Source of the DNA: Cupriavidus sp.
Lineage (GTDB): Bacteria; Pseudomonadota; Gammaproteobacteria; Burkholderiales; Burkholderiaceae
Direction: 5' to 3'
DNA: 64,000 bases
Assembly (NCBI GenBank): GCA_031180665.1
Contig: JAPSLP010000006.1
Coordinates: 62,001 to 126,000 of the forward strand
In this document: positions 9,680-18,992 of the stretch, one piece after another
Layout: the number at the start of each line of letters is the position of its first letter
Position numbering within the stretch: position 1 is the stretch's first letter
Translations under genes and position numbers: made by a program
Notes under the pieces: model-generated
What the model was told of the DNA's origin: nothing
Database searches by the model: none
Seen by the model: only the letters and a program-made list of their open reading frames with translations

Positions 9680-11365
9680 ATGCTGCGCAACCCCGCTGTC
9701 AAATACCGCCCCGCCGCCACCGTCGATCTGCCGGATCGCAGCTGGCCCAACCAGCGCATCGCGCGCGCGCCGATCTGGATGAGCACCGATCTGCGCGACG
9801 GCAACCAGGCGCTGATCGAACCGATGAGCGTGGCGAGCAAGCTGCGCTTCTTCGAACAGCTGGTGAAGATCGGCCTCAAGCAGATCGAGGTCGCGTTTCC
9901 CTCGGCATCGCAGACCGATTTCGACTTCGTGCGCATGCTGATCGAGCAGAACCGCATTCCCGACGATGTGACGATCGTCGTGCTGACGCAGGCGCGGGAA
10001 GACCTGATCCGCCGCACCATCGAATCGCTGCGCGGCGCGCCGCGTGCGGTCGTGCATCTGTACAACCCGATCGCGCCGGCGTTTCGCCGCATCGTGTTCG
10101 GCGCGAGCCGCGACGAAGTGAAGCAGATCGCGCTGGCCGGCACGCGGCTGATCCGCGAACTGACCGATGCGATTGCCGACACCGCGTGGACCTACGAGTA
10201 TTCGCCCGAGACCTTCAGCATGACCGAGCTCGATTTCGCGCTCGAAGTCAGCGACGCCGTGGCCGATATCTGGGAGCCGAGCGCGTCGCGGCCGATGATC
10301 CTGAATCTGCCGAGCACGGTCGAATGCAGCACGCCCAATGTGTTCGCCGACCAGATCGAATGGATGCACCGCCATCTCGCGCGCCGCGCCGACATCGTGC
10401 TGTCGGTCCATCCGCATAACGATCGCGGCACGGCGGTGGCGGCGGCCGAACTGGCGGTGATGGCCGGCGCCGATCGCGTCGAGGGCTGCCTGTTCGGCAA
10501 CGGCGAGCGCACCGGCAACGTGGACCTGGTGACGCTGGCCTTGAACCTCTACACGCAGGGCGTCGATCCGCAGCTGGACTTCTCCGATATCGACGAGGTG
10601 CGCCAGTGCGTCGAGCATTGCAATCAGCTGCCGGTGCATCCGCGCCATCCCTATGCCGGCGATCTGGTGTTCACGGCGTTCTCGGGCTCGCATCAGGACG
10701 CGATCCGCAAGGGCTTCGCGCAGCAGAAACCCGATGCCATCTGGGAGGTGCCGTATCTGCCGATCGATCCGGCGGACCTGGGCCGCAGCTACGACGCGGT
10801 GATCCGCGTCAACAGCCAGTCCGGCAAGGGGGGCATGGCCTATCTGCTCGAACAGGTGCATGGCCTGTATCTGCCGCGCCGGCTGCAGATCGAATTCAGC
10901 CGCGCGGTGCAACGCATGACCGACGAGACCGGGGCCGAGGCCAGCGCGGACGATCTGTATGCGCTGTTTCGCCGCGAATACCTGGATGTCGATGCGCCGC
11001 TGCGCTACGTGTCGCACCGGATGATGTCGGGTGTGGACGATCAGGTGGAGATCGAGGCGACGCTGGTGCAGGATGGCGCCACGCGCGTGGTGCGCGGCAA
11101 GGGCAATGGCCCGATCGACGCCTTCGTGCGCGCGCTCGGCATGCCGGTGCGCGTGATGGACTACCACGAGCACGCGCAATCGTCCGGTGCGGATGCGCGC
11201 GCGGCCTGTTATGTCGAGGTACGGGTAGGAGAATCAGCGACCGGCTTCGGCGCGGGGATCGACGCGAACCTGGTGACGGCGTCGCTGAAGGCGGTGGTGT
11301 CGGGGGTCAATCGGCATTTGCGGGCGGAGACGGGGCAGCGGGGTTCGGAGCAGCAGGCCGCTTGA
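9680..11365 (+). CDS. leuA: 2-isopropylmalate synthase
   Basis: First enzyme of leucine biosynthesis, condensing acetyl-CoA with 2-oxoisovalerate; 561 residues, the longer LeuA type. The catalytic TIM barrel holds DLRDGNQ (37-43) and the metal-binding HPHNDRG (244-250), with [12 protein letters not shown] (269-280). The C-terminal ~130 residues form the regulatory LeuA dimer domain. The frame is open from 9644, but the ATG at 9680 has a GAGGAGGA Shine-Dalgarno at the right distance. A leader ORF and hairpin upstream suggest attenuation by leucine. leuB, leuC and leuD are not adjacent; the aconitase-like pair at 27.6-29.5 kb belongs to another unit. Confidence 0.95.
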   Translation: MLRNPAVKYRPAATVDLPDRSWPNQRIARAPIWMSTDLRDGNQALIEPMSVASKLRFFEQLVKIGLKQIEVAFPSASQTDFDFVRMLIEQNRIPDDVTIVVLTQAREDLIRRTIESLRGAPRAVVHLYNPIAPAFRRIVFGASRDEVKQIALAGTRLIRELTDAIADTAWTYEYSPETFSMTELDFALEVSDAVADIWEPSASRPMILNLPSTVECSTPNVFADQIEWMHRHLARRADIVLSVHPHNDRGTAVAAAELAVMAGADRVEGCLFGNGERTGNVDLVTLALNLYTQGVDPQLDFSDIDEVRQCVEHCNQLPVHPRHPYAGDLVFTAFSGSHQDAIRKGFAQQKPDAIWEVPYLPIDPADLGRSYDAVIRVNSQSGKGGMAYLLEQVHGLYLPRRLQIEFSRAVQRMTDETGAEASADDLYALFRREYLDVDAPLRYVSHRMMSGVDDQVEIEATLVQDGATRVVRGKGNGPIDAFVRALGMPVRVMDYHEHAQSSGADARAACYVEVRVGESATGFGAGIDANLVTASLKAVVSGVNRHLRAETGQRGSEQQAA

Positions 11366-11401
11366 GATACGACGCTGGCCCCGGGACGCCGTAGGTTTGC
11401 T

Positions 11402-11540
11402 CCCCTCTCACGCTTGCGGGAGAGGGGCCGGGGGAGTGGGCAAGCGTCCCGCCCTGGCGATGCGGCGTGCGGTTTGCCAGCGCCGGTTGCCCTCTGCCCT
11501 ACCCCTCTCCCCTACCCCTCTCACGAAGGCGGGAGAGGGG
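11402..11540. repeat. Two REP-like palindromes after leuA
   Basis: Two copies of the same 8-bp inverted repeat, CCCCTCTC with GAGAGGGG: 11402-11409/11420-11427 and 11515-11522/11533-11540, with similar loops (ACGCTTGCGG and ACGAAGGCGG). They fill the convergent gap between leuA and amn. They resemble dispersed extragenic palindromes and may also stop transcription. Confidence 0.65.
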
Positions 11541-11570
11541 ACACCATGGGGATACCGACGGCATCGCGTA

Positions 11571-13049
11571 TCACCGGAATGCCGGCTCGTCGAAGCTGCG
11601 CAGCTTGCGCGAGTGCAGCGCTTCCACGCCGTTCTCGCGCAGGATGCGGATCGCTTCGAGGCCGATCGTCATATGCTGGCTGACGCGCTGGCGGTAGAAG
11701 GCGTTGGCCATGCCGCGCAGCTTCAATTCGCCGTGCAGCGGCTTGTCCGAGACGCACAGCAGCGTGCCGTAGGGCACGCGCAGGCGGAAGCCATTGGCCG
11801 CCACCGTCGCGCTTTCCATGTCGATCGCGATCGCGCGTGACTGGTTGAAGCGCGCGTACAGCGTCTTGGACTTCAATTCCCAATTGCGGTCGTCGGTCGA
11901 GACCACGGTGCCGGTCCGCATCCGCGTCTTCATTTCGTTGCCCGACAGCCCGGTCACGCGCGCCACCGCTTCCTGCAGCGCCACCTGGATCTCGGCGATC
12001 GGCGGCACCGGCACCCATGGCGGCAGGTCCTGGTCCAGCACGTGGTCGTCGCGCACATAGGCGTGCGCCAGCACGTAGTCGCCAAGCTGCTGCGAGCGGC
12101 GCAGGCCGCCGCAATGCCCCACCATCAACCAGCAATGCGGGCGCAGCACCGCCAGATGGTCGGTCATCGTCTTGGCGTTGGACGGGCCGACGCCGATATT
12201 GACCAGCGTGACCCCGAGCCGGTCCTCGCGCACGAGGTGATAGGCCGGCATCTGCGGCAGCGCGCGCGGATACAGTGCGAGATCGGGCTCGGCCTCGCCG
12301 TGGTTCTGCACGATATCGCCCGGCTCGACGAAGCGGATGTACTCGTCGCCATCGGCGCTGCTCATCAGCGAGCGGCCCAGTCCGACGAATTCGTCCACAT
12401 AGCGCTGGTAGTTGGTAAACAGCACGAAGCGCTGGAAGTGCTGCGGCGCCGTGCCGGTGTAGTGGTACAGCCGCTGCAGCGCCAGATCGACGCGCTCGGC
12501 GGGAAACAGCGACAGCGGCCAGGCCTCTCCGGGCACCGGTTCGTAGGTGCCGTTGGCAATCCCATCGTCGATGCGGCTGAGCTCGGGCAGCACGAACGAC
12601 GCCTCGAGTTCGCGGGCCTGGGTGTAGCTGATGTCAGTGGTCGAGGCCTCGATCACGAAGGGCAGCGGAATCGGCCGCCGGCTGGTGCCTACCACCACCG
12701 GCACGCGGTGATAGCGCATCAGCCGCTCGATCTGGTCGCGAAAGTAATCGGCAAACAGATCGGGCCGTGTCACGGTGGTGCCATAAACACCGGGATACGC
12801 CACGGTGCCCCATGACGGCCGGCTGTCGGTCACCATCGTCTCGATATTGACCGAGATGCCCAGATAGGGATAACAGGCATGCGCCGCCGAGGGCAGCGGC
12901 TCGCCGCGGGCGAAGGCATCGAAACGCGCGCGCACCGCGCCGACCGCGTTGTCGTAGATCTCGCCGATGCGCGCCAGGGCGGCTTCTGGGTCGGTGAACT
13001 CGGCCAACTGGTCGGCCGGGTGGGCGGAAGAGAAGATCGAGGCTTGCAT
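11571..13049 (-). CDS. amn: AMP nucleosidase
   Basis: Hydrolyses AMP to adenine and ribose 5-phosphate; 492 residues from the chosen start (E. coli Amn 484). The N-terminal half is the Amn-specific domain; the C-terminal half is a nucleoside-phosphorylase-like fold with NIGVGPSNAKTMTDHLAVLRPHCWLMVGHCGGLR, DDHVLDQDLPPWVP and IDMESATVAANGFR. A Met four codons upstream (13061) is possible but sits one base after the GGAG; the start at 13049 is 13 bases after it. The open frame reaches 13160 only because it runs through a dispersed repeat (13122-13192). Confidence 0.92.
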   Translation of the reverse strand: MQASIFSSAHPADQLAEFTDPEAALARIGEIYDNAVGAVRARFDAFARGEPLPSAAHACYPYLGISVNIETMVTDSRPSWGTVAYPGVYGTTVTRPDLFADYFRDQIERLMRYHRVPVVVGTSRRPIPLPFVIEASTTDISYTQARELEASFVLPELSRIDDGIANGTYEPVPGEAWPLSLFPAERVDLALQRLYHYTGTAPQHFQRFVLFTNYQRYVDEFVGLGRSLMSSADGDEYIRFVEPGDIVQNHGEAEPDLALYPRALPQMPAYHLVREDRLGVTLVNIGVGPSNAKTMTDHLAVLRPHCWLMVGHCGGLRRSQQLGDYVLAHAYVRDDHVLDQDLPPWVPVPPIAEIQVALQEAVARVTGLSGNEMKTRMRTGTVVSTDDRNWELKSKTLYARFNQSRAIAIDMESATVAANGFRLRVPYGTLLCVSDKPLHGELKLRGMANAFYRQRVSQHMTIGLEAIRILRENGVEALHSRKLRSFDEPAFR

Positions 13050-13121
13050 GGCGACGATCATACTCCGGAGCGTACGCGCCCTGCACACGACCGTACTGAC
13101 TACCGGGGATACGGTCCGCCA

Positions 13122-13192
13122 CGTCGTTCCCGCGCATGCGGGGCCCAGCGTCTTGCGCAAGCCGCCGGGTCCCCGCTTGCGCGGGGACGACG
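13122..13192. repeat. Dispersed palindromic repeat (GTTCCCGCG / CGGGGACGACG type), copy 1
   Basis: A pair of palindromic units begins CGTCGTTCCCGCG and ends GCGGGGACGACG, with a CGGGTCCCCGC segment in the second unit. It lies between divergently read amn and convergent Bug gene ends. Related copies lie at 59501-59533 and 62504-62574. It resembles a REP/BIME element. Confidence 0.65.
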
Positions 13193-13200
13193 ACCCTTGC

Positions 13201-14223
13201 TCACTCCGGCTGGATATTGGCGGCGCGGATGATGCGCCCCCACTTGGCCGATTCCTGCTGCTGGAAGGTCGCCAGTTCGGCCGGCGTGCTGGTGAAGATC
13301 TCGGTGCCGGTGCTGCGATAGAAGTTGCTGGCGCTCTGGCTGCGCGCCGCCTTGACCAGCAAGTCGTTGAGCCTGGCCACCACCGGCTGCGGCGTGCCTG
13401 CGGGCGTGTATGCCGCGAACCAGTAGCTCATCTCGTAGCCCTTGACGCCCGCCTCGTCGATGGTCGGCACGTCTGGCGCCAGCGGCGAGCGGGTCTTGCC
13501 CGACACGCCCAGCGCGCGCAGCTTGCCGCTCTTGACCTGCGGCAGGCCGGTGGCGGTATCGGTGATCATCATCTGGATCTGGTTGCCGAGCAGGTCGGTC
13601 ACCGCCAGCGGATTGCTCTTGTAGGGCACGTGCAGCAGCTGGACCTGCGCCATCTGCTGGAACAGTTCGCCAGCGATCCGCGATGACGAACTGCCGCTGC
13701 CGAAACTCAGCTTGCCCGGCTGCTGCTTGGCCAACGCGATGAACTCGCCCACGGTCTTCACCGGCAATTGCGGATTGACGACCATGATCTGCCCGCCCTT
13801 GCCCAGCGCGGTGATCGGCGTGAAGTCCTTGACCGGATCGTAGGGCAGCCTCTTGAACAGATGCTCGTTGGCCGCGTGCGTGGTGTTGGTCGTGATCAGC
13901 ACCGTATAGCCGTCGGGCGCGGCCTTGGCGACGTCGGAGGCGGCGATGAAGCCATTGGCGCCGGGCTTGTTGTCGACCACCACGGTGACCTTCGCATCGG
14001 TGGTCATGGCCTGGCCGATCGCGCGGGCCAGCTGGTCGGTGGCGCTGCCGGCGGCAAACGGCACGACGAAGCGGACCGGCTTGTCGGGGAATTCCGCGCG
14101 CGCCGGCGCGGACGTCAGCGACAGCGCGGCGAAAGCCGTCAGCGCGGCCAGCGCAGGCAGCAGCGTCTTCAGGCGCGGCATCGGCTGCGTTCGCGCCACG
14201 GTGGGCAGGAATCGGGATGGCAT
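13201..14223 (-). CDS. Bug/TctC-family tripartite tricarboxylate transporter receptor
   Basis: Periplasmic solute receptor of 340 residues. The signal peptide ends at APARA (about residue 42), followed by the family start FPDKPVRFVVPFAAGSATDQLAR. Further Bug features are KPGANGFIAASDVAKAAPDGYT, PYDPVKDFTPITALG, HVPYKSNPLAVTDLLGNQIQMM and LPDVPTIDEAGVKGYE-like segments. The ATG at 14223 has a strong AGAGGAG. It is the third gene of an operon with an AtuA-family protein and a small companion, so it probably captures that pathway's acid substrate. No TctA/TctB membrane subunits are nearby, which is usual for orphan Bug proteins. Confidence 0.9.
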   Translation of the reverse strand: MPSRFLPTVARTQPMPRLKTLLPALAALTAFAALSLTSAPARAEFPDKPVRFVVPFAAGSATDQLARAIGQAMTTDAKVTVVVDNKPGANGFIAASDVAKAAPDGYTVLITTNTTHAANEHLFKRLPYDPVKDFTPITALGKGGQIMVVNPQLPVKTVGEFIALAKQQPGKLSFGSGSSSSRIAGELFQQMAQVQLLHVPYKSNPLAVTDLLGNQIQMMITDTATGLPQVKSGKLRALGVSGKTRSPLAPDVPTIDEAGVKGYEMSYWFAAYTPAGTPQPVVARLNDLLVKAARSQSASNFYRSTGTEIFTSTPAELATFQQQESAKWGRIIRAANIQPE

Positions 14224-14281
14224 GGTGTGGTCTCCTCTGGGTGTTGTATGAATACGGGATGGGCCGATGGGCGGCACCGCG

Positions 14282-14629
14282 TCAGCCTCCATTGCGCAAG
14301 CGGGGCGGCAACGGCATCTCCAGCTGCAGCAGCAGGAAGGACAGCGCCTTGCCATGCGCGTCGAGATTGAGCGCATCGTTGACGCCGCCGTCGAGCACGC
14401 CGTCGAGGACGAAGTTCATCGCATGCAGGCTCGGCACGACGTAGCGCGTCACCGTGGCGGGATGGCGATGGCGAAACAGCGCGCGCACCGCGTCCTCGGT
14501 CACGTGTGCGAGCAGATGCGTGAAATCGCGCTCGTCGTAGGCGATCACGCTGATGTTGGAGCGGTCGCCCTTGTCGCCGGTGCGGGCATGGGCAAGGCGA
14601 TAGAGCGCAATGGTGTCGGGCGTCGTCAT
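14282..14629 (-). CDS. AtuA-associated small protein
   Basis: Protein of 115 residues beginning LYRLAHARTGDKGDRSNISVIAYDERDF, a sequence typical of the small domain that accompanies DUF1446/AtuA proteins (in some species the C-terminal part of a fused AtuA). The start (ATG 14629) lies two bases after the AtuA stop, so the pair is co-translated and probably forms one complex. The biochemical role is unknown. No signal peptide or membrane segment is seen. Confidence 0.8.
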   Translation of the reverse strand: MTTPDTIALYRLAHARTGDKGDRSNISVIAYDERDFTHLLAHVTEDAVRALFRHRHPATVTRYVVPSLHAMNFVLDGVLDGGVNDALNLDAHGKALSFLLLQLEMPLPPRLRNGG

Positions 14630-14631
14630 GT

Positions 14632-15996
14632 TCAGCCTTCGATCATGGTGTGGCGCGGCGACACCGCATCGCGCGGCACCAGGCAGGACATCGCGTTCAG
14701 CCGCGGACGCAGCGCCGTGCGCACGCCGCCGCCGCCCGCGGGTCCGCAGCAATACAGTGCATTGACCTCGCGCAGCAGCGCCTGCGCAACTTCCTTGTCT
14801 TCGTGTGCCAGCGCGGCGCGCAGCCGCACGTCCCGGCTTTGCGCTTCATCGGGCTGCAACGTGGACAGCCATGCGCCGCCATCGTCGGCCAGCACGCTGA
14901 GCACGCCGATCAGGTCGAGCCGCACCGGCGCTTCGTGGCCCAGCATCGCCATCCGCTTGCGCACGATGTCGCCGGCCAGCCGGGCGCGCGCCGCGGCGTT
15001 CGGGCCGGCGTAGGAGATCTCGCCCTCGGCGATCCACCCCCCTTCATGAAACAGGTTGGCCTTGAGTTGCCCCGGCCGTGCATGGCCGCCGATATTGCGT
15101 ACTGCGACCCGGTCCGGGCCCAGCTGCTCGACCGTGACCGCGCTGATATCGGCCACCACGTCCGGCGTCAGGTAGGCGGCGGGGTCGTGGACCTCGTACA
15201 GCAGCTGTTCCTTGACGGTACGCAGGTCGACGCAGCCGCCGGTGCCGGCCGCCTTGCCGACCACGATGTCGCCATCGCTGTCCAGCCGCACGATCGGATA
15301 GCCCAGCGCATGGACGTCGGGGACGTCCTTGATGCCGGGATCGGCAAAGTAGCCGCCGGTCACCTGCGCCCCGCATTCGAGCAGATGGCCGGCCATGGTT
15401 GCGCGCGCGATGCGGTCCCAATCCTGCCAGGACCATTTGAAATGCGCCATCGCCGGACCGACCGCGAGGGCCGGGTCGGCGACGCGGCCGCACACCACCA
15501 CCTGCGCGCCGGCTGCCAGCGCATCGGCGATGCCTTGCGCGCCGATATAGGCATTGGCGCAGACGAACCGGCGCTCGGGGAAGGCCTCGCCCAGGATGCC
15601 GGACAGAAGCGCACGGCCGGCCTCGCCGGACAGATCGTCGCCTTCCACCACGGCGACGCGCGGCCTGGGCAGGCCAAGCTCGGCCGCCAGCGCCTGCACG
15701 CGGCGCGCGGCGCCGCGCGGATTGGCCGCGCCGAAATTGCCGACGATCGGAATACCGTGCGCCAGGCACAGGCCCAGCACCGGGGCCAGCAGCGCATCGA
15801 GCAGTGGCTCATAGCCGTGCTCCGGATCGGCGCGCCGGGCCAGATGGGCCAGCGCCAGCGTGCGCTCGGCCAGCGTTTCGAAGATCAGCGCGGCTGGGCC
15901 ACCGTCGGCGATCAGCGTACGCACCACGGGAAGCGCGGCATCGATGCGATCGCCCGAGAAGCCGGCGCCGGAGCCGATCGAGAGGGAAGAAGCCAT
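14632..15996 (-). CDS. Acyclic terpene utilization AtuA family protein (DUF1446)
   Basis: Cytoplasmic protein of 454 residues. Family features are the N-terminal IGSGAGFSGDRIDAA, the GNFGAANPRGAARRV segment, and GQLKANLFHEGGWIAEGEISYAGPNA in the second half. AtuA is required for citronellol/geraniol degradation in Pseudomonas, but most DUF1446 proteins lie in unrelated acyl-CoA or hydroxy-acid operons, and no other atu genes are here. The start is uncertain: ATG 15996 gives the family-typical N-terminus, and GTG 16041 would add 15 residues. A divergent LysR gene and a Bug receptor complete the unit. Confidence 0.82.
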   Translation of the reverse strand: MASSLSIGSGAGFSGDRIDAALPVVRTLIADGGPAALIFETLAERTLALAHLARRADPEHGYEPLLDALLAPVLGLCLAHGIPIVGNFGAANPRGAARRVQALAAELGLPRPRVAVVEGDDLSGEAGRALLSGILGEAFPERRFVCANAYIGAQGIADALAAGAQVVVCGRVADPALAVGPAMAHFKWSWQDWDRIARATMAGHLLECGAQVTGGYFADPGIKDVPDVHALGYPIVRLDSDGDIVVGKAAGTGGCVDLRTVKEQLLYEVHDPAAYLTPDVVADISAVTVEQLGPDRVAVRNIGGHARPGQLKANLFHEGGWIAEGEISYAGPNAAARARLAGDIVRKRMAMLGHEAPVRLDLIGVLSVLADDGGAWLSTLQPDEAQSRDVRLRAALAHEDKEVAQALLREVNALYCCGPAGGGGVRTALRPRLNAMSCLVPRDAVSPRHTMIEG

Positions 15997-16103
15997 GGCG
16001 AGCGCGATATCGGCAGGACGACAGTTGGAAAACGGGACCACGCAAGTGCGTAGCCGGTCCTGGCATTCTAGGCACGATGGCCGATTCGGAAAAACGGATT
16101 ATT

Positions 16104-16115
16104 TAGATTAATCTA
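16104..16115. promoter_or_regulatory. Palindrome in the AtuA/LysR divergent promoter
   Basis: Perfect 12-bp AT-rich palindrome TAGATTAATCTA, 69 bases before the LysR start and about 107 bases before the AtuA start. It fits the T-N11-A form of LysR operators and is unusual for this GC-rich sequence. Confidence 0.5.
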
Positions 16116-16184
16116 GCGATTTACTGGATCAATCCCTGCACCATCCTCGGTCCGTTCGCCCTTCCATCGCCTCCCTTCGTCACC

Positions 16185-17111
16185 ATGAACCTGTCCGTCA
16201 AGCATCTGCGCGCCTTCGTCGCGCTGGCCCAGCAGCGCAACTTCACGCGCGCGGCGCAGGCCTGCCACCTGTCGCAGTCGGCGTTCAGCGCACTGATCCG
16301 CACGCTGGAGGAGCAGGCAGGCGCGCGTCTGTTCGAGCGCACCACGCGATTCGTCGAGCTCAGTGCCGAGGGTCGCCGCTTCGAGGAGGTGGCCGAGCGG
16401 CTGCTGGCGGATTTCGAGGACGCCTTCGCCGACTTGCGCGACCATGCGGAGCGCCGCAAGGGACGGGTCGCAATTGCCGCGCTGCCATCGATCGCCGCCG
16501 GCGATCTGCCGCCCGTCCTCGCCGCCTTTCGCGCGCGCTATCCGGGCATCGCGCTGGCGCTGCACGATGTGCTGGCCGACGGCTGTATCGATCTGGTACG
16601 GCGCGGCCGCGTCGACTTCGCGCTGGCGCCGGCGCCCGGCCAGGATGCGGACCTGAAGATCGAGCCGCTGGTGGCGGACTCCTTCCACGTGGTCTGCCCG
16701 GCCGATCATCCGCTGGCCTCGCGCCGCAGCATCGCGCCGTCCGCGCTTGCCGGACTGCCCTTCATCCATCTGTCGCGTACCAGCAGCGTGCGGCAGCATC
16801 TGGACGCCGCGCTGCATCCGGCGCGCCTCAATGGCGTGATGGAAGTCGAGCATCTCGCAACGGTGGCGGGGCTGGTCGCCGCGGGGCTCGGTGTCACCGT
16901 GGTGCCGTCGCTGGCGCTGTTCCAGTTCCAGCTGCCCACTCTGGCGATCCGCCCGCTGCGGCTCGAATCGCTGGTGCGCGACATCTGCCTGGTGCGGCTG
17001 CGCGACCGCGGCGATTCGGCCGCCGCCAGCGCGATGCTCGACTATGTGTACGCGCACTTTCGCAAGCGGCGCGGTACGCAGGATGCCGACCGGCGGACGC
17101 GTCAGAAGTGA
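16185..17111 (+). CDS. LysR-family transcriptional regulator
   Basis: Protein of 308 residues with an N-terminal winged helix-turn-helix (LRAFVALAQQRNFTRAAQACHLSQSAFSALIRTLEEQAGARLFERTTRFVELSAEG, residues 9-65) and a periplasmic-binding-like effector domain. It is transcribed divergently from the AtuA operon and has a palindrome in the shared promoter, so it is the likely regulator of that operon. Its last ten bases overlap the end of the convergent SDR gene. Confidence 0.92.
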   Translation: MNLSVKHLRAFVALAQQRNFTRAAQACHLSQSAFSALIRTLEEQAGARLFERTTRFVELSAEGRRFEEVAERLLADFEDAFADLRDHAERRKGRVAIAALPSIAAGDLPPVLAAFRARYPGIALALHDVLADGCIDLVRRGRVDFALAPAPGQDADLKIEPLVADSFHVVCPADHPLASRRSIAPSALAGLPFIHLSRTSSVRQHLDAALHPARLNGVMEVEHLATVAGLVAAGLGVTVVPSLALFQFQLPTLAIRPLRLESLVRDICLVRLRDRGDSAAASAMLDYVYAHFRKRRGTQDADRRTRQK

Positions 17112-17872
17112 GCGAGATAGCCGCCGTCGACGGCGAGGACGTGGCCGGTGATATAGGACGCCGCCGGCGAGGCCAGGAACACCGCGGCCCCCGCGATTTC
17201 GTCCGGCTGTCCCCAGCGGCCCAGCGAGGTACGGCGCTGCAGCCAGTCCTTCACGCCGGCGTCGCCGACCATCGGCTGGTTCGGCTCGGTGGCGAAGAAC
17301 CCCGGCGCAATCGCGTTGACGGTAACGCCATCGCGCCCCAGGTCCGCCGATAGCGAGCGCGTCAGCGCATCGAGCGCGCCCTTGGTGGCGGGATACAGCA
17401 CGTCGTCGCCACGCGCCACCTGCCCCGCGATCGAGCTGACATTGATGATGCGGCCATAGCCACCGCGGCGCATGCGCTTCGCCGCATGCCGGCACAGGTT
17501 GTACGGCGCGACCAGATTGGTCTCCATCATCGCGCGCAGATCGCCGGTATCGAGCTCGGCCATGGTTTGCCGATTGCGCGCGCCGGCGTTGTTCACGAGG
17601 ATGTCGAGCCGGCCATATTGGCTGTCGATGCCGTCGAACGCCTTCGCTACGGCGGCCTCGTCGGTAATGTCGAGCACCAGCGGATGCGCGCCCGCGCCGA
17701 GCGTGGCCACGGCCTGCTCGACACGCTGCGAATTGCGCGCGACCACCAGCACGGTGGCACCGGCGTCGATCAAGCCCTTGGCAATGGCGATGCCAAGGCC
17801 CTGCGCGCCGCCGGTGACGAGCGCCACGCGGCCGGCCAGGGAGAACGGATGGGAGGAGGGATGCGGGGACAT
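17102..17872 (-). CDS. SDR-family oxidoreductase
   Basis: NAD(P)-dependent short-chain dehydrogenase of 256 residues. Cofactor motif TGGAQGLG (20-27), NNAG (94-97), catalytic Ser in NVSS (144-147) and YPATK (Y160, K164). It resembles gluconate 5-dehydrogenase/3-oxoacyl reductase-like members, but the substrate cannot be assigned. It lies 28 bases after a LysR gene on the same strand, so the two may be co-transcribed. Confidence 0.9.
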   Translation of the reverse strand: MSPHPSSHPFSLAGRVALVTGGAQGLGIAIAKGLIDAGATVLVVARNSQRVEQAVATLGAGAHPLVLDITDEAAVAKAFDGIDSQYGRLDILVNNAGARNRQTMAELDTGDLRAMMETNLVAPYNLCRHAAKRMRRGGYGRIINVSSIAGQVARGDDVLYPATKGALDALTRSLSADLGRDGVTVNAIAPGFFATEPNQPMVGDAGVKDWLQRRTSLGRWGQPDEIAGAAVFLASPAASYITGHVLAVDGGYLAHF

Positions 17873-17900
17873 GCGGGGAATATACCGCAGTGGGTCCGGT

Positions 17901-18815
17901 TTATCCCTGTGGCGCCTGTCTGGTTTGTTCGATCAGCCAGTCGCGAAACGCCACCACCCGCGGATCGTCGCTGCTGCCGTTCGGATAGACGAGGTGATAC
18001 GCATAGTCCTGCGCCACGCTGACCCCGATGTCGAACAGCCTGACCAGCCGGCCGGCCGCGAGGTCGTTGGCGATCATCGGCAGTTCGATGAGACCGACCG
18101 CGCCGCTGTCCAGCACGGCCTGCACCACGTGCGTGGAATCGGCGAAGGCCATGCAGCGGCTGTCGTCGAAGTCGTCGATGCCGGCTGCCGCCAACCACAT
18201 CGGCCAGTCGGGCCAGACGATGCCATCGGTCCGGCAATCGACATGGCACAGCGTGTGGTGCAGCAGATCGCGCGGCTCGCGCAGCGGCGGGCCGGATTCG
18301 AGCAGCCTCGGACTGCGGATCGGTACCACCACCGTACCGAACAGCCGCTCGGCGCGCGCGCCTTCGTAGTGGCCCGCGCCGAACCGGATCGCGATGTCGA
18401 TATCGTCGGCCTCGAGGTCGCGGACCTGCTCGCTGATATCGAAGGTCAGCTCCAGGCCGGGATTTGCCGCGCGAAATTGCGGTAGCCGGGGCAGCAGCCA
18501 GTTCGACGCGAACCGCGCCTCGAGCGATATCCGCAGATGGCTGGCGCCGCGCGCCATGCGCCGGGCGCGCGCGGTGGCGCGGCGCAGATTGTCGAGCGCA
18601 TCGGCGGTGGCTTCGTACAGGACCGCGCCGGCGGGCGTCAGCTCGATGCTGCGGCTGGTGCGCGTAAACAGCGTGATGCCGAGCTGTTCCTCGATTTCCT
18701 TGATCTGGTAGCTGACCGCCGCGGGCGTCAGGCCGACCTCGTCGGCCGCGCGGGTGAAGTTCAGGTGTCGCGCCGCCGCTTCGAAGGTCCGGAGGGCACG
18801 CGTGCCCGGCAGCAT
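17901..18815 (-). CDS. LysR-family regulator, GcvA-like
   Basis: Protein of 304 residues. Helix-turn-helix: LRTFEAAARHLNFTRAADEVGLTPAAVSYQIKEIEEQLGITLFTRTSRSIELTPAG (about residues 8-63), the form typical of the GcvA/AmpR subgroup. The effector domain follows. It is upstream of and co-directional with the SDR gene. No Shine-Dalgarno is obvious at ATG 18815. No operator was recognised in the 177-base gap upstream, which holds no gene. Confidence 0.9.
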   Translation of the reverse strand: MLPGTRALRTFEAAARHLNFTRAADEVGLTPAAVSYQIKEIEEQLGITLFTRTSRSIELTPAGAVLYEATADALDNLRRATARARRMARGASHLRISLEARFASNWLLPRLPQFRAANPGLELTFDISEQVRDLEADDIDIAIRFGAGHYEGARAERLFGTVVVPIRSPRLLESGPPLREPRDLLHHTLCHVDCRTDGIVWPDWPMWLAAAGIDDFDDSRCMAFADSTHVVQAVLDSGAVGLIELPMIANDLAAGRLVRLFDIGVSVAQDYAYHLVYPNGSSDDPRVVAFRDWLIEQTRQAPQG

Positions 18816-18992
18816 GCGATTCGTCGATCTTGCAGCGAGATGGAATGGTCGGCCGAAAACTACCGATTTCTCGGCGAGGGGTCAATGCACGGGGAGTCGC
18901 GCCGGACTGGCGCGCAAAGAGAGAACGTGGTGCACGGGCACCGCCCTGCACCACGTATCGTCAGGCGATCAATGCAACGATTCGGGCCGGAA

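Noticed and set aside
13050-13160. N-terminal extension of AMP nucleosidase by 37 codons
   Set aside because: The extension is translated from a dispersed palindromic repeat and is absent from the usual family length.
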